From Paraburkholderia lycopersici (GTDB lineage: Bacteria; Pseudomonadota; Gammaproteobacteria; Burkholderiales; Burkholderiaceae): 64,000 nucleotides of DNA. Position 1 is the first letter of the stretch. Each line of letters begins with the position of its first letter. The stretch covers positions 1 to 64,000 of the forward strand of contig NZ_FMYQ01000012.1 of NCBI RefSeq assembly GCF_900096975.1, in the 5' to 3' direction. The notes beneath the pieces were generated by a model. It was not told the origin of the DNA. It saw only the letters and a list, made by a program, of their open reading frames with translations, and did not search any database. This document shows, in pieces, positions 18,384 to 27,604 of the stretch. The position numbers and the translations under genes are program-made.

Positions 18384-19046
18384 ATGCGCCTGTTGCTGGT
18401 GGAAGACGACGAAATGATTGCCGAAACGGTGCTCGATTCGATGCGCCGCGAGGGTCATGCCGTCGACTGGGCGCGCGACGGGCGGGAAGCGGAGCTTTCG
18501 CTCGACAACGATGTCTACGACCTCGTGCTGCTCGATCTGGGGCTGCCGAAGAAGGACGGCATCGAGGTGCTCAACGGCTATCGCCGCAAAGGCGGCGAAG
18601 CGGCCGTGCTGATCCTCACCGCGCGCGATTCGGTCACGGACCGCATCGCCGGGCTCGACGCGGGCGCGGACGACTACCTCATCAAACCCTTCGATCTCGA
18701 CGAGCTGGCCGCCCGCACGCGCGCCATGCTGCGCCGCCGGACGGGCCAGAAGCAACCGGTCTACACGCACGGCAGCCTCGCGCTCGACCCCGCGGCCCAC
18801 GAAGTGACGAAAGATGGCGCGAGCGTCGCGCTCGTGCCGCGCGAATTCGCGTTGCTGCGCGTGCTGATCGAACAGCCCGCGCGCGTATTCACGAAGGCCG
18901 AGCTCGAAGAGCGCATGTACGGCTGGGGCGAGGAAGTGGGGAGCAACGCCATCGAAGTGCATGTGCACAGTCTGCGCCGCAAGATCGGCACCGAGCAGAT
19001 CGTGACGGTACGCGGCGTGGGCTACCGGCTCAAGAGGCCGGAATGA
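18384..19046 (+). CDS. OmpR-family response regulator (QseB/PmrA-like)
   Basis: A 220-residue regulator. The receiver domain (1-115) has the acidic pair V-E-D-D-E, the phospho-acceptor Asp in L-L-D-L-G-L-P, the Thr in L-T-A-R-D and the Lys in I-K-P-F-D. The C-terminal winged helix (125-218) ends in the usual R-R-K-I-G-x-E-x-I-x-T-V-R-G-V-G-Y-R-L. A GGGGGAG ribosome binding site precedes the ATG. It overlaps the kinase gene by 4 bases and has a QseB/PmrA-type box upstream. Confidence 0.93.
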   Translation: MRLLLVEDDEMIAETVLDSMRREGHAVDWARDGREAELSLDNDVYDLVLLDLGLPKKDGIEVLNGYRRKGGEAAVLILTARDSVTDRIAGLDAGADDYLIKPFDLDELAARTRAMLRRRTGQKQPVYTHGSLALDPAAHEVTKDGASVALVPREFALLRVLIEQPARVFTKAELEERMYGWGEEVGSNAIEVHVHSLRRKIGTEQIVTVRGVGYRLKRPE

Positions 19047-20440
19047 ATTCGATCCGCCGCCGCCTGCTGGGCTGGCTCATTTGCGGCTTCGCGGCCACCT
19101 CCGTGGTGGCGGGTTTCGGCATTTTCCACACCGCGCGCGAAGAGGCGGGCGAACTCTTCGATTACGAGCTGCGCGCGGTCGCGCTTTCCATGCCCGCGAA
19201 CGTCGAAACCGCGCGCCAGGTCGAGCAATCGGGCCCCGGCTTCGACGAGATCGCCGACGACCGCATACTCATCGAGATCTGGGACCGCAACGGCACGCCC
19301 ATCTACCACTCGCGGGAAACGCCCACGCTGCCGCGTCAAACCACGGGCTTTCGTACGATCGAAGAAGGCGAAGTGCATTGGCGCGTGTTCGGGGTTGTCC
19401 AGCCCGAGCGCTTCGTGCAGGTCGCGCAGCCCATTTCCGTGCGCGACGCGCTGGCGTTGCGTCTCGCGCTGCACACGCTGTGGCCGCTCGCGCTGCTGGT
19501 GCCGGTTGCGATCGTGCTCGTGCTTCTCGTCGTGACGCGCGGGCTCGCGCCGGTGCGTGCGTTATCGGCGCTGCTCACCGCGCGCTCGGCGCATGCGCTC
19601 GAACCGCTGCGCCTTGACGGCTCGGTGCCCGTGGAACTGCGTCCGCTCGTGGAGGCACTCAACGACCTGCTGGCTCGCCTGAACGCGGCGTCGCAGGCGC
19701 AGCGCACGTTCATCGCCGACGCGGCGCACGAGCTGCGCTCGCCACTCGCCGCGCTCAAGCTGCAGTGGCAGGCGGCGCTGCATGACGGCACGCTGAGCGG
19801 CGAGCCGCGCACGCTCGAGCGCATGCAAACGCGCCTGAACCGCACGATCCGTCTCGTGCAGCAATTGCTCACGCTCGCGCGCGAAGATGCACAGGCGCCC
19901 GTGCCCACCACCGCCGTGAGCCTGCGGCGGCTCGGCGAGCAGGCCATCGGCGACTTTTCGCTGCTCGCGGAAGAGAAAGGCATTGACCTCGGGCTGGAGT
20001 CGCGCCCGCCCGTCGCTCCCGAGGACATCTGCAACGTGAATGCCGATGCGCACGGGCTCAATACCTTGCTGAACAATCTGCTCGACAACGCGATCCGCTA
20101 CACGCCGGCAGGCGGCAAGATCGATCTCGTGCTCACGCGCACGCACGACACGCTCGGCTTCGAAGTCGTGGACAACGGACCCGGCATTCCGGAAGCCGAT
20201 CTCGAACGCGTGCTGGACCGCTTCTTCCGCGGCGACCAGGCGCTGGGTACAGGCAGCGGCCTCGGCCTTTCGATCGTCGCGCGCATCGCGCGGCGGCAAG
20301 GTCTGACGTTCACGTTGCGCAACAACCCTGGCGGGCGCGGCCTCACCGCCGCGGTGAGCGGGCTGCAAACGCTCGCGGACGCGGTGGCCGACCCGCTAGC
20401 CAGCAGCCGAACCGCAAGGGCCACGAGCGATTCGGCATAA
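19043..20440 (+). CDS. Sensor histidine kinase (QseC-like)
   Basis: A 465-residue inner-membrane kinase. A first membrane helix (~9-30), a periplasmic domain (~35-150) with the W-R-V-F-G-V-V-Q pattern of QseC-type sensors, a second helix (~155-175), then the catalytic part. The phosphorylated His is in A-D-A-A-H-E-L-R-S-P-L; the N box is L-L-D-N-A-I-R-Y-T-P; the G boxes are V-D-N-G-P-G-I-P and G-S-G-L-G-L-S-I-V. It shares a 4-base overlap with its regulator. Signal not identifiable; QseC homologues respond to metals or catechols. Confidence 0.92.
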   Translation: MNSIRRRLLGWLICGFAATSVVAGFGIFHTAREEAGELFDYELRAVALSMPANVETARQVEQSGPGFDEIADDRILIEIWDRNGTPIYHSRETPTLPRQTTGFRTIEEGEVHWRVFGVVQPERFVQVAQPISVRDALALRLALHTLWPLALLVPVAIVLVLLVVTRGLAPVRALSALLTARSAHALEPLRLDGSVPVELRPLVEALNDLLARLNAASQAQRTFIADAAHELRSPLAALKLQWQAALHDGTLSGEPRTLERMQTRLNRTIRLVQQLLTLAREDAQAPVPTTAVSLRRLGEQAIGDFSLLAEEKGIDLGLESRPPVAPEDICNVNADAHGLNTLLNNLLDNAIRYTPAGGKIDLVLTRTHDTLGFEVVDNGPGIPEADLERVLDRFFRGDQALGTGSGLGLSIVARIARRQGLTFTLRNNPGGRGLTAAVSGLQTLADAVADPLASSRTARATSDSA

Positions 20441-20575
20441 CGAGGCGGCTGTCGCATACCTGGCGTACCCTGCCCACCCGGCTTACACTTCGTACTCCGG
20501 ATTACGCTGCAGTTCACGCAACTGCGGCGCATGACGACCGACGTGCACTGCCGATGCACGGCGCGCGCCGTCTCT

Positions 20576-21505
20576 TCATTCGTCCAGTAGCGAAGGCGCC
20601 GCGGCGTGTTGCCCATATACGTTGAGCAGATCGTCGCAGAACGCGCGCACGATGGGCTTTTCCACGGCGCCGCGTTTGACGGCGAGATGCATCGGCACGT
20701 CGAAGCTGAACGTCGTGCGCCCCAGCACCCGGATCAGACCCCGCTGCTCGAACGGCTCGGCATGATGCGCCGGCAGATAGCCGATATGGCTGCCCGAGAG
20801 GATCAAAACCGTGGCCGCGTCGATGCTGTCGGCGATCGCGCTCACCTGCCGGTCGCCGATGCCCGCAAGCTCCTCGGGGATCGGATAGCTGCGCCATACC
20901 CAGTCGTGCTCGCGCAGATCGTCGACATTGACGTGAGGCGCCTGGTGGAAAAGCACATGCCCACGCCCGCAGCACAGCACCTGGCGTTCGTCGAACAACG
21001 CGGTGTAGTCGAGGCCCGCCACGCGATGCCAGAAGTAGCCGATCGCAATGTCGAGATGGTTGTTGACGAGGCTTTCTTCGAGTTCCTGCGGTGCGGCTAC
21101 CTTCATCGTGAAGCGCACGGCCTGATCGCGCTTGCGAAACGCACCAATTGCTTCCGCGAGCCGTGCGTTCTCGACATGCGAAGCCTGCCCGATCAGCCCG
21201 ATGCCCAGTGTGCCGACGAGCTTGCGGTCGATATCGCGCACGCGCGCGACGAACTCGGAGGTGGCCGCAACCAGTGCGCGAGCGGAAGGCACGAAGCGCT
21301 CGCCCTTCGACGTGAGGCGAAAGCCGCCGCGCCCGCGCTCGCAGAGCTTGAAGCCGACGCGCGCCTCCAGCGCCGAAAGCTGCGTGCTGATGGTGGACTG
21401 GCGCACGCCCAGCGTCGCTTCCGCCGCCGTGATGCCGCGCGCATCGACGACGGCGAGAAAGACGCGGATGAGCCGCAGATCGAGATCGGTGGTATTGGAG
21501 AACAT
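20576..21505 (-). CDS. LysR family transcriptional regulator
   Basis: A 309-residue LysR-type regulator: winged helix at 8-66 (T-A-A-E-A-T-L-G-V-R-Q-S-T-I-S-T-Q-L-S-A-L-E) and a substrate-binding effector domain from ~92 to 300. It lies just downstream, on the same strand, of the FAD oxidase and cupin genes (the gap to the oxidase is 25 bases), so it may be co-transcribed and control them. Confidence 0.9.
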   Translation of the reverse strand: MFSNTTDLDLRLIRVFLAVVDARGITAAEATLGVRQSTISTQLSALEARVGFKLCERGRGGFRLTSKGERFVPSARALVAATSEFVARVRDIDRKLVGTLGIGLIGQASHVENARLAEAIGAFRKRDQAVRFTMKVAAPQELEESLVNNHLDIAIGYFWHRVAGLDYTALFDERQVLCCGRGHVLFHQAPHVNVDDLREHDWVWRSYPIPEELAGIGDRQVSAIADSIDAATVLILSGSHIGYLPAHHAEPFEQRGLIRVLGRTTFSFDVPMHLAVKRGAVEKPIVRAFCDDLLNVYGQHAAAPSLLDE

Positions 21506-21530
21506 ACTGCTTCGGATCGCTAACGGAGAT

Positions 21531-22967
21531 TCACATCGGAAAGCCCATCGCCTTGATGCCCTTTATCCAGGCGCGCTTCCAGCCGCCTTCCGCGTCGGCG
21601 CCGTCGAACGCATGGAACGTGACCTTCGCGGCAAGCCAGCGCACGGGCTCCGGAGGGATATAGATCGGGCTCTGGTTGGCGATGTCGAGCGCACGCTCGG
21701 GGCTCTTGCGGTCGAAAAGAATGTTCAGGCCCATGAACGCGCCGAAGCGGCTCGCCGCCACGCCAAAGCCCGTATAGCCCGCCACGAAAACGGCCTTGCC
21801 GTTCAGATAGCGTTTCGCGAACACGGAGCCGCGCGAGCAGTAGTCGATCGGACCACCCCACGCGTGTGAGAAGCGCACGTCGCGAAGCTGGGGAAACGTG
21901 CGGTAGAACGCCTGCGCCAGCCGATAGTAGGTTTCGGCCTTCTGGTCCTGCGGCGGGTTCGGGTCGCCGTCGAAGTGGTAGCTCACAAGGCCGCCGAAGA
22001 TGATGTTGTTGTGCTTCGTAAGGCGGAAGTAGTTGAGCTGCGTGCGCGTGTCGTAAATACCCTGACGATTCTTCCAGCCGATGCGCGCGAGCTGCTCCCC
22101 GGTGAGCGGCTCGGTGGCGAGCACGTGATCGCGCACCTGCAGCACACGGCGATTGATATCAGGAATGCCAACCTTTGCCGTACCGCTGCCGAACACCACG
22201 CGCGGCGCGCGCACGCTGCCTTCGGGTGTCTTTACGTGGACGGTTTGGCCTTCGTCGATGACGTCCACGAGCGGCGTGTGCTCGTAAATTCTCACGCCGA
22301 GCGAGAGCGCCGCGCGCTTGAGGCCCCACGCAAGCTTGGCCGGATGCACGATGCCGCTGCGATTGCGCGACCATAGCGCGCCGGCGAACAACGGCGAATC
22401 CAGTTGCTCGCGCGTCGTCTCGCGGTCGAGCAATACGACATCGTGCCCGTAGCGCCTGTGAAGCTCGTAGTCGCCGCGCAAATGCTCCATATGCTCCGGA
22501 TCGACAGCCACGGTCATCTCGCCATTCCATTCGACGTCGGCGTCGATGTCATAGCGATCGAGCGTCGCCTCGAAGCCATCGAGATTGCGATGGCCGAATT
22601 CTTCGAGCTGCGCGATATCGTTCGGGAATACGCGCACCGCATTGGGCAAGCCATGCATCACCGATGTCGAAATGATGCCGCCCGCGCGGCCCGACGCGCC
22701 GTGTGCCACCTTGCCCGCCTCGATCAGCACCACATTCAGATGCGGCATCTGCTCCCTGGCCTGCACAGCCGCCCAGAGGCCCGTGAAGCCGCCGCCGACG
22801 ATCAGCAGATCGGCGTCCACGCTGGCACCGAGCTTCGGCTCGGTCGGCGGCTCGGCGGGATTGTCGAGCCAATAGGGAAAAAAGCGCGTGTGCGACAGCG
22901 CCTCTCGCACATCGAGCGCAACGGGCGTGTGCGATTGAACGTCGATATCTGCAGGGGTACTCATCAT
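21531..22967 (-). CDS. FAD-dependent oxidoreductase (PuuB/gamma-glutamylputrescine oxidase-like)
   Basis: A 478-residue flavoprotein of the DAO family. The FAD-binding L-I-V-G-G-G-F-T-G-L-W-A-A motif is near residue 57, followed by the H-G-A-S-G-R-A-G-G segment, and near the C-terminus G-Y-T-G-F-G-V-A-A-S, which is typical of polyamine and glycine-type oxidases. Length and motifs match PuuB-like oxidases of polyamine breakdown. An in-frame GTG lies 9 bases upstream of the ATG chosen. A small cupin gene sits immediately upstream in the same direction. Confidence 0.83.
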   Translation of the reverse strand: MMSTPADIDVQSHTPVALDVREALSHTRFFPYWLDNPAEPPTEPKLGASVDADLLIVGGGFTGLWAAVQAREQMPHLNVVLIEAGKVAHGASGRAGGIISTSVMHGLPNAVRVFPNDIAQLEEFGHRNLDGFEATLDRYDIDADVEWNGEMTVAVDPEHMEHLRGDYELHRRYGHDVVLLDRETTREQLDSPLFAGALWSRNRSGIVHPAKLAWGLKRAALSLGVRIYEHTPLVDVIDEGQTVHVKTPEGSVRAPRVVFGSGTAKVGIPDINRRVLQVRDHVLATEPLTGEQLARIGWKNRQGIYDTRTQLNYFRLTKHNNIIFGGLVSYHFDGDPNPPQDQKAETYYRLAQAFYRTFPQLRDVRFSHAWGGPIDYCSRGSVFAKRYLNGKAVFVAGYTGFGVAASRFGAFMGLNILFDRKSPERALDIANQSPIYIPPEPVRWLAAKVTFHAFDGADAEGGWKRAWIKGIKAMGFPM

Positions 22968-23024
22968 TGGCTTCACCGCGTGGAACGGAAGAGACGGGGC
23001 CGCCGCCAGCGGAGGCGGCGCGCT

Positions 23025-23369
23025 TTAGGCCTGTTCGAGCACGACGTAGAACTTCTTCGCGTCCTCCATGGTTTCCCAACGGCCTGCAAAGCCCGCGGGC
23101 AGCAGGTAACCCTGGCCTGCCGTAAACTCCTTGCGACCGCCGTTCGCGTCGGTCAGCGCAATCTTGCCTTCCACGAGCCATACCGCCTCGTCGGCGGTCG
23201 TGGCCGGGAAATCCACCGCGCCGACCTTGCCTTCCCACCAGCCGATCACGTAATTGTCGTTCTTGCCAGCGGCCGCGCGCCAGTCGCTTTCGTCCATGCC
23301 GAACTCCAGCCTGGTGAATTCCCCGATACCGGCGCCCAGCGGCACGATGTCCTGAATCAGTTTGCTCAT
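23025..23369 (-). CDS. Cupin domain protein (DUF861/EutQ-like)
   Basis: A 114-residue single cupin. The conserved pattern is visible as E-A-V-W-L-V-E-G-K-I-A-L (first cupin motif) and G-Q-G-Y-L-L-P-A-G-F-A-G-R-W-E (second motif); the usual His residues are largely replaced, as in the EutQ-like group. The first frame extends further upstream, but family similarity starts at this ATG. Such cupins often sit next to amine oxidases; here it leads the oxidase/LysR unit. Confidence 0.78.
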   Translation of the reverse strand: MSKLIQDIVPLGAGIGEFTRLEFGMDESDWRAAAGKNDNYVIGWWEGKVGAVDFPATTADEAVWLVEGKIALTDANGGRKEFTAGQGYLLPAGFAGRWETMEDAKKFYVVLEQA

Positions 23370-23430
23370 TGCGTCGTTTCCAGGTGATTGAATGACGCCA
23401 AAGTTACCGGCTGGCACGGCTGCGGTATGC

Positions 23431-23445
23431 CCCCCCTCAGGGGGG
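23431..23445. promoter_or_regulatory. C6-TCA-G6 dyad between cupin and LuxR genes
   Basis: A perfect inverted repeat of six C and six G around TCA lies in the divergent region between the cupin and the LuxR-type regulator. CCCC-(T/N)-GGGG dyads are typical binding sites of some LuxR-family regulators, so the adjacent regulator is the natural candidate to bind it. Confidence 0.4.
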
Positions 23446-23554
23446 ACAAGCTGCGTTTTGGGCCCGTTTAGCGCCATCTGGCGGTCCCGCTCCGCCTTTT
23501 TGGCGGCCAAATGCCATCGGCTATAATGAATCGGCTTTCACGAAGGGGCGCGCC

Positions 23555-24385
23555 ATGCTGCTCAACGTACCCCCGCCCGACCGCGATCAACCCAATTTTC
23601 CACTTTCGTTCAAGACCCTCGGCAACGTGATCGAGGCTGTCGGCACGCCCGATTTCGTGCCGCGCCTCACGCTGCTGCTAAACGAAGTCGTGCCCGTCAA
23701 CGTCGTGCATATCGAACGCTCGCGCGTGGATAGCACGATGCCCACCGGCTTTCGCTGCGAATGGATCGGCAGCGGCGGGGTCGGAATGGATTCGGGCGCG
23801 ATTTCGGACGTGATGACCCTCTATTACGACCGCTTTTACGAAAGCGACCCGCTTTTCGCCGGCATTCGCGGCAAGATCGGCACGATGCTCGTCGTGCGCG
23901 ACATTGGCGCCATTCCGCCGGGCGAGTTCCGCCAGCGTCTCTTCGACGAAGCGCGCATCGCCCACGAATGCGTGCTCGCGCGCGGTACGCGCCACGCACA
24001 GGACTCCATCGCGCTCGAACGAGCGCTGCGCGAGCCGCCGTTTACCCTGGTGGAAATGAACCGTTTTCGCAACGTGAGCGAGTTTCTGTTTCCGCTGCTC
24101 GAACTGCACGCCTCCACGAGCGCAGCCCGGCGCATCGCCCACGCTGCCCCGTTCATGCATCCGCTCGCGCAATTCGACGCGCGCATCGCGGCGGACGGCG
24201 TGCGCCTCTCCAAACGCGAATACGAAACGTGCGCGCACCTCGTCACGGGCAAGACCGTGCCCGAAACCGCGCAGATTCTGGGCGTGCAAGTGGCCACCGC
24301 CGAGTCGTACGTGAAGCGCGCGTTCGCGAAGCTGGGCGTGCGCACCAAGCGGGAACTGATCGCCTGGGGCCACGCCGCCGCTTGA
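23555..24385 (+). CDS. LuxR family transcriptional regulator
   Basis: A 276-residue protein. The C-terminal ~65 residues are a LuxR/GerE helix-turn-helix (L-S-K-R-E-Y-E-T-C-A-H-L-V-T-G-K-T-V-P-E-T-A, then T-A-E-S-Y-V-K-R-A-F-A-K-L-G-V-R-T-K-R-E-L). The N-terminal ~200 residues are not an autoinducer-binding or receiver domain that can be recognised. It stands between the amine oxidase unit and the guanidinobutyrase operon and probably regulates one or both. Confidence 0.83.
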   Translation: MLLNVPPPDRDQPNFPLSFKTLGNVIEAVGTPDFVPRLTLLLNEVVPVNVVHIERSRVDSTMPTGFRCEWIGSGGVGMDSGAISDVMTLYYDRFYESDPLFAGIRGKIGTMLVVRDIGAIPPGEFRQRLFDEARIAHECVLARGTRHAQDSIALERALREPPFTLVEMNRFRNVSEFLFPLLELHASTSAARRIAHAAPFMHPLAQFDARIAADGVRLSKREYETCAHLVTGKTVPETAQILGVQVATAESYVKRAFAKLGVRTKRELIAWGHAAA

Positions 24386-24421
24386 ATACGGGCTGCCGCT
24401 GCGCGATCAACGATCGCGCAT

Positions 24422-24441
24422 ACATCGATCGCCATCGATGT
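24422..24441. promoter_or_regulatory. 8-bp inverted repeat upstream of the ureohydrolase gene
   Basis: ACATCGAT and ATCGATGT face each other around CGCC, about 90 bases before the ureohydrolase start. It is a candidate operator for the operon; which protein binds it is not known. Confidence 0.4.
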
Positions 24442-24528
24442 AAACATCTCCACTTCGATATTTGGCCGCACGCAATCTCCCCTACCATCGCCCGATCGAT
24501 TTGACTCTAACGATCGGAGACTCGCGAG

Positions 24529-25479
24529 ATGGAGCGCCAGTTCAACCAGCCGCTGGGCGGCAACGAGATGCCGCGGTTCGGCGGCATCGCAACCATGATG
24601 CGCCTGCCGCAGGCGCAGACCACCGAGGGGCTCGACGTCTGCTTCGTGGGCGTACCGCTCGACCTCGGCACCTCGAACCGCTCGGGCACACGCTTCGGGC
24701 CGCGGCAGATCCGCTCGGAATCGGTGCTCCTGCGCCCCTACAACATGGCCACGCGCGCGGCACCGTTCGATTCGCTGCAGGTCGCCGATATCGGCGACGT
24801 CGCGACGAACCCGTACGATCTGAAGGATTCGATCCGGCTCATCGAAGCCGCATACGATCGCATCGTCGAGACAGGTTGTCGTCCGGTCACGCTCGGCGGC
24901 GACCACACGATCGCATGGCCGATTCTGCGCGCGCTGCACAAGAAGTACGGCAAGCTCGCCGTCGTTCACGTCGACGCCCACGCCGACGTGAACGACACCA
25001 TGTTCGGCGAAAAGATCGCGCACGGCACGCCGTTTCGCCGCGCCGTCGAGGACGGTCTCCTGCAATGCGACAAGGTCACGCAAATCGGCCTGCGCGGCAC
25101 CGGCTATCACGCCGAAGATTTCGACTGGTGCCGCAAGCAGGGCTTCACCGTCGTGCAGGCGGAAGCCTGCTGGCACCGCTCGCTCGCTCCGCTGATGGAG
25201 GAAGTGCGCGCGCGCGTGGGCGACACGCCCGTGTACCTGAGCTTCGACATCGACGGGCTCGATCCCGCCTTCGCGCCCGGCACCGGCACGCCCGAGGTGG
25301 GCGGACTCACCGTGCAGCAGGGGCTTGAAATCGTGCGCGGCATGAAGGGGCTCAACGTGGTGGGCGCCGATCTCGTGGAGGTTTCGCCGCCCTACGATCA
25401 GGCCGGCACGACCGCGCTCGTGGGTGCGAGTCTCGCTTTCGAAATGCTCTGCATCATGCCCGGCGTGGCCTGCCGCTAA
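24529..25479 (+). CDS. gbuA: Agmatinase-family ureohydrolase, likely guanidinobutyrase
   Basis: A 316-residue manganese ureohydrolase. All metal-binding motifs are present: G-G-D-H-T (~residue 124), D-A-H-A-D-V-N-D (~147) and S-F-D-I-D-G-L-D-P-A (~241), followed by G-T-P-E-V-G-G. It removes urea from a guanidino compound. The start M-E-R-Q-F-N-Q-P-L-G-G and the partner aldehyde dehydrogenase next door fit guanidinobutyrase (4-guanidinobutyrate to GABA) better than agmatinase, but the two cannot be separated firmly by eye. Confidence 0.87.
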   Translation: MERQFNQPLGGNEMPRFGGIATMMRLPQAQTTEGLDVCFVGVPLDLGTSNRSGTRFGPRQIRSESVLLRPYNMATRAAPFDSLQVADIGDVATNPYDLKDSIRLIEAAYDRIVETGCRPVTLGGDHTIAWPILRALHKKYGKLAVVHVDAHADVNDTMFGEKIAHGTPFRRAVEDGLLQCDKVTQIGLRGTGYHAEDFDWCRKQGFTVVQAEACWHRSLAPLMEEVRARVGDTPVYLSFDIDGLDPAFAPGTGTPEVGGLTVQQGLEIVRGMKGLNVVGADLVEVSPPYDQAGTTALVGASLAFEMLCIMPGVACR

Positions 25480-25499
25480 CGCGCGCGAGGAAAAATACC

Positions 25500-26984
25500 A
25501 TGGCTACGAATCCTGGGCACCGTCCCGAAGACCACGCATTCGTGCTGCCCGCCGCGACGATTGCGGGCACCACCTTCTTCGCTGCGACCGGCGAGGCTCG
25601 CTCGGCCATCTGCAACGCGGCTACGGGCGAGACCATCGGCTGGCAGGAGCACGCGACGGCCGAACTCGTCGACCGCGCGGTGCATGCCGCGCGCAATGCG
25701 CTCATTGCGTGGCGCCACACCACGCCCGCCGCGCGGGGCAGGCTGCTGCGCAAGATCGCGGAATTGCTGGAAGCCGATCGCGAGCGCCTTTCGGCAATGC
25801 AGATGCAGGTGAGCGGCAAGCCGCGATTCGAAGCGGACCTCGACGTGAGCGACGCGGCCGCGACCTTCAACTATTACGCGAGCCTGTGCGACGACGCGTC
25901 GATGTTCGCGGCCGAGTCCGTTGCCGTGCCGGACGACACATTGCAGGCCGAGCGCATGCACGAGCCCATGGGTGTCGCGGCGCTGATCGTGCCATGGAAC
26001 TTCCCGATGGTCACGACCGCATGGAAGCTCGCCCCCGCGCTCGCCGCCGGCTGCACCGCGGTTCTCAAGCCCTCGGAGCTCACCTCGCCCACCGAGCACA
26101 TGCTCGCTGAAATCGTCAGCGAAGCCGGTGTCCCGGATGGCGTCGTGAATGTCGTCAACGGAGGCGGCGACGTCGGCGCGTGGCTCACGGCGCATCCGCT
26201 CGTCGACAAGATTTCGTTCACCGGCAGCACGGCGTCGGGACGCAAGGTCATGCAGGCCGCCGCGCAGGACATGAAGCGCGTGACGCTCGAACTGGGCGGC
26301 AAGTCCGCGCTGATCGTGCGCGCAGACGCCGATGTCGCGCAGGCCGTCACGCTCGCCGTGGGCGGCGCCTTTGCGAACGCCGGGCAGATGTGTTCGGCAA
26401 CGGCGCGCATCCTCGTGCACGACGACGTGTACCGCAAGTTCATGGCCGCATTCGAAACGGCGGTGCGCGCGCTGGTCGTCGCGCCGCCCGATCACGGCGG
26501 TGCGGCAATGGGCCCGCTCATCAGCGCCGCGCAACACGCGCGCGTGACGGCGCTCGTGGCGGAAGGCGTCGAAGCGGGCGCGCAGATCGCCTTTACCGGC
26601 AAGCTCGATTCCGCATGCGCGGACGGCTTCTTCATGGCGCCGGTCGTCGTCGCGGAACCCGCCGCAAACAACACGCTGTGGACCGACGAGGTGTTCGGAC
26701 CCGTAGCGTGCGTAAAATCGTTCCGATCGGATGACGAAGCCATTGCGCTGGCCAACGACACGCGTTACGGACTTGTCGCCACCGTCGCGACCAACGACGA
26801 AAAAGCCGCGCGCCGCTACAAGGCGCAGCTTCGCGCGGGGCTCGTCTGGATCAACACGCCTCAACTGATCTTTCCGCAGGTATGCTGGGGCGGTTTCGGG
26901 CTGAGCGGCATCGGCCGCGAGCTTGGGGTAGCGGGCCTGCGCAGCTATCAGGAGTTGCGTCACGCGGTCGGCCTGCGCGCGTGA
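25500..26984 (+). CDS. NAD-dependent aldehyde dehydrogenase (aminobutyraldehyde/guanidinobutyraldehyde type)
   Basis: A 494-residue ALDH. The nucleotide-binding F-T-G-S-T-A-S-G (~residue 241), the catalytic Glu in L-E-L-G-G-K-S and the catalytic Cys in N-A-G-Q-M-C-S-A-T (~297) are all visible. Closest in look to betaine/aminoaldehyde dehydrogenases. It starts 20 bases after the ureohydrolase, so both form an operon for arginine/polyamine catabolism: aldehyde to guanidinobutyrate, then to GABA. Confidence 0.88.
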   Translation: MATNPGHRPEDHAFVLPAATIAGTTFFAATGEARSAICNAATGETIGWQEHATAELVDRAVHAARNALIAWRHTTPAARGRLLRKIAELLEADRERLSAMQMQVSGKPRFEADLDVSDAAATFNYYASLCDDASMFAAESVAVPDDTLQAERMHEPMGVAALIVPWNFPMVTTAWKLAPALAAGCTAVLKPSELTSPTEHMLAEIVSEAGVPDGVVNVVNGGGDVGAWLTAHPLVDKISFTGSTASGRKVMQAAAQDMKRVTLELGGKSALIVRADADVAQAVTLAVGGAFANAGQMCSATARILVHDDVYRKFMAAFETAVRALVVAPPDHGGAAMGPLISAAQHARVTALVAEGVEAGAQIAFTGKLDSACADGFFMAPVVVAEPAANNTLWTDEVFGPVACVKSFRSDDEAIALANDTRYGLVATVATNDEKAARRYKAQLRAGLVWINTPQLIFPQVCWGGFGLSGIGRELGVAGLRSYQELRHAVGLRA

Positions 26985-27108
26985 CCGTACCGTGATGGCC
27001 TCGTCGCGGCGTCGCGACGTTTTGGCGGCCCTCGCCGCCGACGCCCCGGAAGCCGCGGCCCGCGTGGCATAATTGCGGGATCATTTTCGCCACTTCACGC
27101 TACGCGCC

Positions 27109-27498
27109 GTGCGCCGAATCCCTCTCTGGCCGGGCAGTCTGCTGGGGACGCTTGCGCTCCTCATGGCAACGCTCGCGCCGGTGGTTTCGCACCTGCTCGC
27201 CGCCCAGGCCATGCAGTCCACGCAAGGCGCAGTGGTACGCGCGCCCTGCGGCATGCCTTCGATGGCGCGCCACGTTCACGGCGCAAACGGCGAAGCGAAC
27301 CTGCATGCAACGCCCGGCGACATGCAGGACTGCGGTTATTGCAGTCTCTTCGCGCATCTGCCGGTTGTGCCCGGCATGCCTGCCGCAATGTTCCTTGTCG
27401 GGCAGCTCGTGCAAGCGCGCATCGCCACGCAGTTCGAAAGCGTGCGCCTCGTCAAGCCCGCGAGCCACATCCGCGCACGCGCCCCACCCCTGTCCTGA
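27109..27498 (+). CDS. DUF2946-type copper-associated small protein
   Basis: About 129 residues, with an N-terminal membrane helix (P-G-S-L-L-G-T-L-A-L-L-M-A-T-L-A-P-V-V-S-H) and a metal-binding-like C-G-M-P-S-M-A-R-H-V-H-G stretch, a M-Q-D-C-G-Y-C motif and a second hydrophobic region. This matches DUF2946 proteins, which are usually found in copper-response loci. A TTG 36 bases upstream is an alternative start. It precedes an outer-membrane protein and a CopC-like protein, in keeping with a copper-handling group. Confidence 0.75.
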   Translation: MRRIPLWPGSLLGTLALLMATLAPVVSHLLAAQAMQSTQGAVVRAPCGMPSMARHVHGANGEANLHATPGDMQDCGYCSLFAHLPVVPGMPAAMFLVGQLVQARIATQFESVRLVKPASHIRARAPPLS

Positions 27499-27604
27499 CC
27501 GTATCGAACCTGGCAACCCCCGACGATACGCCCCGCGTATCGCCGGGCCTGCACGCGCGCCGCCGTTGCTCGCGCGCGTGCCTCGCTCCACGACAGGACA
27601 ACTC

